A stretch of 64,000 nucleotides of DNA from CALZIK01 sp945787635 (GTDB lineage Bacteria > Acidobacteriota > Thermoanaerobaculia > Multivoradales > JAHEKO01), in assembly GCA_947259725.1 (NCBI GenBank), contig CAMYNM010000001.1, positions 496,001 through 560,000 of the forward strand, written 5' to 3'. This document shows positions 8,912 to 16,683 of this stretch, one piece after another; position 1 is the stretch's first letter; each line of letters begins with the position of its first letter. The notes beneath the pieces are model-generated. The model ran no database searches. It saw only the letters and a list, made by a program, of their open reading frames with translations, and had not been told where the DNA came from. A program made the translations under genes and the position numbers.

Positions 8912-11900
8912 CTACGCCGGCGCGGTCTCGCCGTCGGCCAGCGCCTGCGCGGCGTCTCCCTCGGGGCCAGACCTTTCGGAGCTTCTCCAGATCCGGCGCA
9001 TCCAGGCCGACAACGCCTCCATCAGCACGCTCAGAAACGGAAGGACCAGCAGCGTCAGGATGACCGAGGACATCAGGCCTCCCATCACCGTCCGCGCCAA
9101 GGGGTAGTAGAAGAGCCCGCTGGTCGCCGGTCCACGGATCGCCAGCGGCACGAGGCCGATGATCGTCGTCGCCGCGGTCATCAGGATCGGCCGCAGACGC
9201 TCGCGCCCCGCCAGGACGATGGCTTCGTCGCGCGGCAGTCCGGTCTTGCGAAGCTGATTCACGTGGTCCAGCAGAACGATGCCGTTGTTGACTACGATGC
9301 CCATCAGGATCAGGACCCCGATCTGGCCCATCAAGTTGAAGCTGGTGCCGGTGGCGGCGAGCATCCAGGCGATGCCCGGCGCGGCGAAAGGAATCGAAAA
9401 CAAGATCGCGAAGGGCTGAGCCAGGGACTCGAAGAGCGATGCCATGACCAGATACACCAGAGCGAGCGCGAGAAGGAAATTGACCCCCATCTGCGCGTTC
9501 TGGTCCTGCTGCTCGATGATCCGATCGTTCCAGCTCCACGAGTAGCCGGGAGGCAGCTCGAAAGCGTCCATCAACTGCTCGATCTCTTTCTGGGTGTCCT
9601 TCCAGTCCTCGCCTTCGTAGGTGCCGCGAACCGAAACTCGCACCTTCCGGTTCTCCCGTTCGATCTGACGGGCTCGGGGGACGACATCGAAGGTGGCGAC
9701 GTCCGCCAGCGTTACCGGCGCGGTGCTGGTGCCGGCGACCGTGAGGCGTTTCAGGTCGTCCAGATTCTCGCGGTCTTCGAGGCGCAGCGCGAGCCAGGTG
9801 TCGACCTCGCGCTCGCCGGCGTTGAAGCGAGGCAGCCGCATGGCTCCGAGCGTGAACGAGAAGATATCGGCCATGTCCTGGGCATCGAGTCCGTTTCGGG
9901 TGGCCCTTTCCCGATCGATCTTGACGCGCACCTCCATCTGCGAATCTCGAAACGAGGTTCTCAGGTCCTGGATTCCGGCCAGCGTCTCGATTCTTCGCGA
10001 AGCCTCGTTGGCGTAGGTTTCGAGAACCGAGCTGTCCTGGCCGAAGAATTTGACCGCGAAAAAGGTGTTCGAACCGCCGGTGTCGGCATCGTCATCGAAC
10101 ATGAACTTGACGCCCGCGATCTCGGGGAGCTTTTCGCGAATTCTCGTCTGCAACTCGCGAATCTCCTCGTCGGTCATGTTCTTGCGGGTCAGGACCATAG
10201 TGGTCTCCGCCCGGTTCTCCATGTAGAAGCTGTAGAGCGACTTGACTTCGAAGTCCTCCCGATGCTCCCAGAGGAGCGGCTCCAGCTTCTGAACCGCCTC
10301 ACGGGCCTCCGACTTGTAGGTGTGGTCGGCAAACTCGTAGCGCAGAACGACCCGCTCGTTGACGATTCCTGAAAATATCGCCTGCTCGACCATGCCGGTG
10401 AAGAATGGCACCAGGCCGACGACCAGAAACAAGAGCAAGATACCGGCCGTCTTCCATCGATGAACCAGAGTCCAGCTCAAGATACGTGCGTACTTGTCTT
10501 CCAACCAAGCGACGGATTTGATCTCCTTCGCCCTCTTCTTACCGAGAAAGTGGGCCGACATCAAAGGGATTAGGGTCAACGAGGAAAACAGCGAGCAGGC
10601 GAGCGCGATGGCGATCGCGATGCCGATCTCCTTGAGCCAGGTGGTGAGGCCCGTGGCCGCTCCAATAATCAGGGGCAAAAAGACGATCAGCGTGGTCAAG
10701 GTCGAGGCCGAAACCGCGGTGGCCACCGACCGCGCCCCGACCAGGGCCGATTTCTTGAGGTCCTTCTCGGTCCGGTGGAGACGATCGATCGACTCGAGCA
10801 CCACGACCGCGTTATCCACCAACATGCCGACCGCAAGCATCAGCCCCATCATCGACAAGACGTTGAGGGTCTTGTCCATGAAGTACAGGATTCCGCAAGC
10901 GGCGAGAATCGAGAACGGAATCGACAGGGAAACGATCAGGGTTGAGTCGAACCGGCGCAGGAAGAAGTACAGGCTGAAGATCGCCAGCCCAGCGCCGATC
11001 AAGCCGGCAGTCAGCAGACCCCTGAGCCCTCCGACGATCTCTTCTCCCTGATCCTCCCAGACGAACAGGCTGACCCCGTCGAGCAGGGGATCGTTGTTGA
11101 TGTCGCTCTTGATCACCTGCATCACGCTGCGGACCACGTCCACCGTGTTGGCGGTGGATTCCTTGAAGACATCCAATCCGACCGCGAACTGCTGATCCAG
11201 GAATCTGCCGTGGGGAATCGGCGGCTCTTCGTAGGTGATCTCGGCGATGTCGCGAAGCCGCAGGCCGCGCTCGTCGACCACCATGTCGGCGACCTCTTCG
11301 ACCGAGCTGAACTGCCCGACCGACCGAGCCGTGAACCGCAACCCGCCCTGGTCCACCTGCCCGAGAACCATGTTCGAGGAAGCGGCTTGCAGCCGCTGGA
11401 TCAGAGCGCTGACGTCAACGTTGTGCTCGCGGAGGCGAGCGACAACGAGATCGATCGAGATCTCCCGCGGCATGACTCCATCTAGATCGACTCTCGCCAC
11501 ACCGGGCACCCGGCGCAGCCGGTTCAACACCCGAGCCTCGATCAAATCGTACGATTCCGACAGATCGACACCCTTGGCCGATACGCGAGCCTGCACCACC
11601 GGAATGTCGTTGGTGTTGAAGGAGAAGATCACGATCTCACCGATCGAGTCCGGAAGATCGCCCTTGATCTGATCCATCTTCTCGCTTACTTGCATGCGAA
11701 CTATGTCGAGCTCCTTGCCCCAATCGAACTCGAGAAAGAACTGCGCCTGATCGGCGTCCGCCTGCGAGTTGAGTGTCTTGACGCCGGGCATCGTCGCCAG
11801 CACTTCCTCGACCGGCTTCAAGATCTCCTTCTCAATCTGCTGCGGATTCGCATTCGGATAGGGAATCTGCACGCCGATGAACGGGGCGTCCACCTCGGGC

Positions 11901-12010
11901 AGATAGGCAAGCGGCAGCCTGACGAGCGAGATCCCGCCGATGACCAGAACACTGATCAGGATCATCGCGGTCGTGATCGGGCGACCGACGGCCAGCTTGG
12001 GAAGGTTCAT
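8912..12010 (-). CDS. RND family efflux transporter permease (second pump subunit)
   Basis: Inner-membrane proton-driven RND transporter of 1032 residues, a usual length for the family, with the first helix at about residues 13-30 and the typical two large periplasmic loops. The TM4 region reads AVGMLVDNAVVVLE, with D-N where many HAE1 pumps have D-D. The C-terminal half repeats the pattern (GIVVNNGIVLLD, RLRPILMTA). It lies 1 bp downstream of another, clearly different RND gene, and the two share one adaptor gene, as in MdtABC-type heteromeric pumps. Substrates unknown; no TolC-like outer-membrane gene is present in the window. Confidence 0.92.
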   Translation of the reverse strand: MNLPKLAVGRPITTAMILISVLVIGGISLVRLPLAYLPEVDAPFIGVQIPYPNANPQQIEKEILKPVEEVLATMPGVKTLNSQADADQAQFFLEFDWGKELDIVRMQVSEKMDQIKGDLPDSIGEIVIFSFNTNDIPVVQARVSAKGVDLSESYDLIEARVLNRLRRVPGVARVDLDGVMPREISIDLVVARLREHNVDVSALIQRLQAASSNMVLGQVDQGGLRFTARSVGQFSSVEEVADMVVDERGLRLRDIAEITYEEPPIPHGRFLDQQFAVGLDVFKESTANTVDVVRSVMQVIKSDINNDPLLDGVSLFVWEDQGEEIVGGLRGLLTAGLIGAGLAIFSLYFFLRRFDSTLIVSLSIPFSILAACGILYFMDKTLNVLSMMGLMLAVGMLVDNAVVVLESIDRLHRTEKDLKKSALVGARSVATAVSASTLTTLIVFLPLIIGAATGLTTWLKEIGIAIAIALACSLFSSLTLIPLMSAHFLGKKRAKEIKSVAWLEDKYARILSWTLVHRWKTAGILLLFLVVGLVPFFTGMVEQAIFSGIVNERVVLRYEFADHTYKSEAREAVQKLEPLLWEHREDFEVKSLYSFYMENRAETTMVLTRKNMTDEEIRELQTRIREKLPEIAGVKFMFDDDADTGGSNTFFAVKFFGQDSSVLETYANEASRRIETLAGIQDLRTSFRDSQMEVRVKIDRERATRNGLDAQDMADIFSFTLGAMRLPRFNAGEREVDTWLALRLEDRENLDDLKRLTVAGTSTAPVTLADVATFDVVPRARQIERENRKVRVSVRGTYEGEDWKDTQKEIEQLMDAFELPPGYSWSWNDRIIEQQDQNAQMGVNFLLALALVYLVMASLFESLAQPFAILFSIPFAAPGIAWMLAATGTSFNLMGQIGVLILMGIVVNNGIVLLDHVNQLRKTGLPRDEAIVLAGRERLRPILMTAATTIIGLVPLAIRGPATSGLFYYPLARTVMGGLMSSVILTLLVLPFLSVLMEALSAWMRRIWRSSERSGPEGDAAQALADGETAPA

Positions 12011-12011
12011 G

Positions 12012-15000
12012 TCAGCCTGCCTCCCCGACGACGTTGCCCGACATCGGATCCGAAGCCGCGGACGCGTCCACAGCCGACTCGAGACTGGATTCCCGTACCG
12101 GTAGCTCGTCGCGGCGGTCGACCAGCGAGTAAACCACCGGGATGACGATCAAGGTGAGCAAAGTGCCGACCGCCAGGCCGCCGATGACGGTGATCGCGAG
12201 TGGAGCTCTCAGCTCCGCACCTTCGCCGAGGCCCAGAGCCATGGGCAGCAAGCCGAAGATCGTGGTCGCCGAGGTCATCAGGATCGGCCGCAGCCGGTCG
12301 CTGCCCGCCGCGATCAGCGCCTCGGTCTTGGCGAGACCAGCACGCCGCCTTTGGTTCACCGCGTCCACCAAGACGATGGCGTTGTTGACCACGATCCCAG
12401 CCAGCATCACCACGCCGATCATCGCCACGATGTTGATCGATCGACCGGTCACCGCGAGCGCCGCGACCACGCCGATTCCGCCAAGTGGCAGCGTGAAAAT
12501 GATCACGAACGGGTGCAGGAACGACTCGAACTGGGAAGCCATCACCAGGTAGACCAGAAAGATGGCGAGCGCCATCGCCAGCGCCAGCGAGCGCTGCGCT
12601 CCGGCCCGTTCCTCCTCCTGGCCCGACAGCGCGGCGATGACACCGGCCGGGAGGACCATCTCGTCGAGTGCCGCCCGCACGTCGGTCGCCACCGCGGCCA
12701 TGTCGCGGCCACGGATGTCGGCCGAAATCACCCCGGCCCGCTTCTGGCCGATGCGCCGTATCTCGCTGGGGCCTTCGGTCAAGGCGACCGACGCCACCGA
12801 CTTTAAGTAGATCGGCACGCCGTTGCGCTGTCCGACGATGAAGCCTCTGACGTCGCTGACCGAGGCTCGCCCCAGATCTACCGATCGCACCACGATATCG
12901 ATTTCCCGGTCACCCTCAGTGAACCTGGTCGCCACCTCGCCCTGGACCTTGTTGCGAATCGTGTCGGCGACGTCGCCGAGATTCAGTCCCAAGCGCGCCA
13001 GCTGATTGCGGTCGAACTGGATCTGGAGCTCGGGATTGCCCAGCTCCGCCGACGATTTGACGTCCACCAGCCCCGGCACCTGTTCCACGCGAGCCCGGAT
13101 GCGGTCCGCCGTTTCATGAAGTTCCGTCAGGCCGTCGCTGTAGATTTCCACCTCGATCGGGGTGCGAAAGCTGAAAAAGGTCGGGCGCTCGAACTTCGAG
13201 TTGGCGAGCCCGGACTGCTCGAGGCGCTCTCGAATCAGCTCGATCACCGCCTGCTCATCCTCGGCGGTGCTGCCGGACGCCATCCGAACCTGCAACCGCG
13301 CCGTGTTCTCGCCCTCGCTGCCGGTATTGGTGAGCGACAGTCCGCGGCCGCCGACGATACCGGCAAAGGTGCCGACCCTAGTCTCGCCGTCGAGCACGGT
13401 CTCGACGTCGGCGAGAAACCGATCGGTCGCCTCGAGCGGCGTACCCTCGGGCAGCACGACGGTGAAGCTGAACTCCCCTTGCGAGAAGGTTGGAATCAAG
13501 TCGAATCCCAGGCCCGGAACCATCTGAACAGCCGCGGCGAACGCCAAGAGGGCGATCGCGAGCACCAGCGGGCGTGCCCGCAAGGCCGCGCGCAGTACGC
13601 GCGGGTAGAGACCGGAGACCAGCCCGAGGCCGGCGTCGAAAGCGGCGGTGAGCGGCCGGCTAGCGATCGAGATGAGTCTGCCCAGCGACCTGAGCAGCCA
13701 GCGCACCGCGAACGTCACCCACGACGGCACGGTCACGAAAACGAAGCGGAGGCTCAAGAGGACGCGACGGCGGATCCGCCCCGCCCGGGTTCCGCGGTCG
13801 TCAATCTCGGCCGGTCCCGGCGGCGCTGCCGGCTTGTCGCCCCCGAGCAGCGCCGCCAGCATGGGAATCAAGGTCAACGCCACCGCCAGCGAGGCGATCA
13901 ACGAGAACGAAACGGTCAGAGCCATGTCCCGAAACAGCTGGGCCGCGATGCCCTCGAGGAACACCACTGGCAGGAACACGGCCACGGTGGTCAGGGTGGA
14001 TGCCGCGACCGCGGTTCCCACCTCCGAGGCTCCCTCGCGGGCCGCTTCGACCGCCGACGCGCCCTGCTCGCGACGCTTGTAGATCGCCTCGAGAACCACG
14101 ATGGCGTTGTCGACCAGCATCCCGACCCCGAGCGCGAGGCCCCCGAGCGACATCACGTTCAAGGTAGTTCCGGTCCGGTACATCAGAAAGAACGTCGCCA
14201 CCACGGAGATCGGAATCGAAAGACCAATGATCAACGTGCTCCGAGGGTCTTTGAGGAAGAACAGCAGCACCAGAATCGCGATGCCGCCGCCCACCAGCGC
14301 GTTCATCAAAACCTCGTCGATCGAGGCCTGAATGAACTCGGACTGGTCGATCCCGGTGACGACCTCGATGCCCTCGGGCAGCTCGCCCTTGACGCTCTCG
14401 AGCCGCTTCAGGATCGACCTTGCCACCTGCACCGTGTTGGTGTCTCCCTCTTTGTACATGGCCAGCTCGACCGCCTCGCCGCCACCGAAACGCGTGATCA
14501 CCTCGCGCTGCTTGTGGCCGCGCCGCACACTCGCGATGTCGGACACTTTCACGCTGCGTCCGAGGTGCGACATCACCACGGTGTTGTCGATATCGGCCAG
14601 ACCCTCGAACTCGTTGTTGGCTCGCACCAGGTAGCGAGCCTCCTCCTCATAGAGGCTGCCTCCGGCCTGATTGACGTTCTCGCGCAGAAGCACCGAGTTG
14701 ACGTCCTGGATGCTCAAGCCCAGGAGCGCGAGCTTGCCCTCGTCGACCTGGACCTGAATCTCCTCCTCGAAGCCGCCGTTGACTTTGATCGCGGCCACGC
14801 CTTCGGTGGATTCAAGATCTTTCTTCAGGACCTCTTCGGCCACGTAGCGCAGCTGGTAGAGATCTTGACCGCCGGTGACATAGAGTCTGACGATCGGGTC
14901 GTTGGCTGGATCGAACCGCAGCAAGACCGGCTTTTCGGCCTCCCTCGGGAGTCGCAGAAGGTCGAGCTTCTGCCTCACGTCGAGAGAGGCGAAGTCCATG

Positions 15001-15299
15001 TTCCGGCCCCACTCGAACTCCAGCGTCACCTGAGATAAACCGGGCCTCGAGACCGAAGTCAACCGCTTGACGCCGGCGACGATCCCGACGACCTCTTCAA
15101 TGGGTCGGGAGATCAAGGCCTCGACCTCGGCGGGCGCAGCCCCCGGCAGTCGAGTTTCCACCGACAGGCTCGGGTAGCTCAAATCCGGCAGTAGGTTGAT
15201 CGACAGGCGGCCGAAGGCCACCAGGCCGAACAGCATCAGGGCCACCGCCGCCATCGAGATGGTCACGCGGCGGCGAAGAGAAAAATCGACGAGCCTCAT
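12012..15299 (-). CDS. RND family efflux transporter permease (first pump subunit)
   Basis: RND transporter of 1095 residues, inner membrane, driven by proton flux. The first helix is at about residues 14-32, TM4 contains LGVGMLVDNAIVVLE, and the second half has the corresponding GIVVNNAIVLVD and RLRPILMTSATT. A charged cytoplasmic linker of about 60 residues between the two halves (around the DKPAAPPGPAEIDDRG segment) is longer than usual and accounts for the extra length. Its ATG overlaps the stop of the adaptor gene, and the second RND gene begins after it, so the three form one operon. Confidence 0.92.
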   Translation of the reverse strand: MRLVDFSLRRRVTISMAAVALMLFGLVAFGRLSINLLPDLSYPSLSVETRLPGAAPAEVEALISRPIEEVVGIVAGVKRLTSVSRPGLSQVTLEFEWGRNMDFASLDVRQKLDLLRLPREAEKPVLLRFDPANDPIVRLYVTGGQDLYQLRYVAEEVLKKDLESTEGVAAIKVNGGFEEEIQVQVDEGKLALLGLSIQDVNSVLLRENVNQAGGSLYEEEARYLVRANNEFEGLADIDNTVVMSHLGRSVKVSDIASVRRGHKQREVITRFGGGEAVELAMYKEGDTNTVQVARSILKRLESVKGELPEGIEVVTGIDQSEFIQASIDEVLMNALVGGGIAILVLLFFLKDPRSTLIIGLSIPISVVATFFLMYRTGTTLNVMSLGGLALGVGMLVDNAIVVLEAIYKRREQGASAVEAAREGASEVGTAVAASTLTTVAVFLPVVFLEGIAAQLFRDMALTVSFSLIASLAVALTLIPMLAALLGGDKPAAPPGPAEIDDRGTRAGRIRRRVLLSLRFVFVTVPSWVTFAVRWLLRSLGRLISIASRPLTAAFDAGLGLVSGLYPRVLRAALRARPLVLAIALLAFAAAVQMVPGLGFDLIPTFSQGEFSFTVVLPEGTPLEATDRFLADVETVLDGETRVGTFAGIVGGRGLSLTNTGSEGENTARLQVRMASGSTAEDEQAVIELIRERLEQSGLANSKFERPTFFSFRTPIEVEIYSDGLTELHETADRIRARVEQVPGLVDVKSSAELGNPELQIQFDRNQLARLGLNLGDVADTIRNKVQGEVATRFTEGDREIDIVVRSVDLGRASVSDVRGFIVGQRNGVPIYLKSVASVALTEGPSEIRRIGQKRAGVISADIRGRDMAAVATDVRAALDEMVLPAGVIAALSGQEEERAGAQRSLALAMALAIFLVYLVMASQFESFLHPFVIIFTLPLGGIGVVAALAVTGRSINIVAMIGVVMLAGIVVNNAIVLVDAVNQRRRAGLAKTEALIAAGSDRLRPILMTSATTIFGLLPMALGLGEGAELRAPLAITVIGGLAVGTLLTLIVIPVVYSLVDRRDELPVRESSLESAVDASAASDPMSGNVVGEAG

Positions 15300-16501
15300 G
15301 GCGCCTGGCTCGCCTCTTTGCCTTCGGTGGCCGGATCGGGCTCGTCGTCGGCGCCCACGAGCTTGACCGGCGCCCCCTCCTTCAAACCGCCCTGCCCGGC
15401 GACGATGACGCTGTCACCGACGCTCACGCCCTGAACCGCCTGAACCCAGAGCCCCTCTTCGAGCCCGAGTTCAACCTGGCGCTTCTCGGCCTTGCCGTCG
15501 GAGGAAAAGACGAAGACGTGAGCCGATTGCAGCTCCCGCAAGACCGCCTCCCGCGGAACCAGCATTGCCGCGGTTCGCGTTTCCCGGACTATGTCGACGG
15601 TCACGAAGCTGCCCGAGCGGACGTTTCGGGGCGGATTCACCGCCTCGACCGTCACCTTGATCGTTCCGGTCGCGGTATCGACCACCGGACTCACTTGGCG
15701 GATCCGGCCCGCAAATTTCGTCGTAGCGTCGGCGTTGAGGGTGATCCAGACCTCGCCGCCCTTTTCCATCCCGAGCACGTCTCGTTCGGGCAGAAAGATC
15801 CGCGCCACCAGGGGGTCGATATCGGTCAAGCGAAACATCTCGTCGGACATGCGCAGATTCTGCCCGACCTGGATCATGCGCTCGCTGATTTGCCCCGCAA
15901 ACGGCGCTTTGATGGTCGTCTTCTGCAGCCGCCAGGCCGCCTCGGCCTTCTCCTGCTGCGCAATGTTGAAGTCCATCTGGAACTTGTCGTACTCCTCGCG
16001 GCTGATCAGCTCCTTGGCGATCAGATCCTGGCCTCGCTCGTAGGCCAGACGGGCGTTGGTCTCCTTCAACTCGGTCTTGCGAAGATTGATCTCTTCGTCG
16101 TCGCGCACCAGAGTCGCCAGGTGCTGGCCTTCGCGCACGTAGTCGCCCTCGTCGACCAGGAGACGGGCTACGCGGCCCTCCACCTCGCTGAGCAGGCGGA
16201 CCTCGTTCTCGGCGACCAGATTCGCGGTCGTGGTGATGTAGGCCGAGATCTCGCCTTGCTTGACCGCGGCAATCTCGACCGGGACCGGCGCCTTGCCGTT
16301 TTCCTCTTCGCCCTCGGAGTCCCCACCTTCACCGGCCGACGCGGCCGAGTCCGCCTCGGGAGCATCCGCCCCGTTGGCCTTCGCGGCCCCCATGTTCATG
16401 ACTACGACTCCTGCCGCCACCAGGAGCACGACGAGACTCGAGATCCAGATGACGCGAGTCCGCGTTCTTTTCTTGTGACTTGCGCCGGTCTCCAAGCTCA
16501 T
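15296..16501 (-). CDS. RND efflux periplasmic adaptor subunit (membrane fusion protein)
   Basis: Periplasmic adaptor of 401 residues linking the RND permeases to an outer-membrane channel. An N-terminal anchor helix at about residues 19-36 is followed by an acidic Glu/Ser/Gly-rich linker, a split biotinyl-lipoyl domain (EVEGRVARLLVDEGDYVREGQ and ITKAPFAGQI-type halves), a short coiled-coil hairpin at about 145-205, a beta-barrel and a C-terminal domain (VPREAVL). The start at 16501 has an AAGGGAG ribosome-binding site 7 bases upstream. It is first in the operon, with a 4-base overlap to the first permease. Confidence 0.92.
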   Translation of the reverse strand: MSLETGASHKKRTRTRVIWISSLVVLLVAAGVVVMNMGAAKANGADAPEADSAASAGEGGDSEGEEENGKAPVPVEIAAVKQGEISAYITTTANLVAENEVRLLSEVEGRVARLLVDEGDYVREGQHLATLVRDDEEINLRKTELKETNARLAYERGQDLIAKELISREEYDKFQMDFNIAQQEKAEAAWRLQKTTIKAPFAGQISERMIQVGQNLRMSDEMFRLTDIDPLVARIFLPERDVLGMEKGGEVWITLNADATTKFAGRIRQVSPVVDTATGTIKVTVEAVNPPRNVRSGSFVTVDIVRETRTAAMLVPREAVLRELQSAHVFVFSSDGKAEKRQVELGLEEGLWVQAVQGVSVGDSVIVAGQGGLKEGAPVKLVGADDEPDPATEGKEASQAP

Positions 16502-16683
16502 GTGCTGTCTCCCTTGAGTCCACCCCGGGGTAGCCGCAGTGGTGTTCAGCTAGGAATACGCAAACAAACGCGGGAGTGTTTCAAGGCCCGAGCGAGCCCG
16601 TCGGGCCCTGACCCGCGTGCTAACATTTATTACGATTCACGCTTCGCTTGCCCCCTCCGGGCCTCAGGCCTGGGACGCCGCAG
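16502..16683. promoter_or_regulatory. Divergent intergenic region between efflux operon and sigma-54 activator
   Basis: A 182-base spacer between two divergent transcription units, so it should hold promoters for both. The only AT-rich patch is around 16621-16636 (TAACATTTATTACGATT), a candidate -10 region for the rightward gene; I could not pair it with a convincing -35. The efflux side shows only the ribosome-binding site. The location would allow the activator to act on the pump operon, but I found no convincing GG-N10-GC sigma-54 promoter here. Confidence 0.35.
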
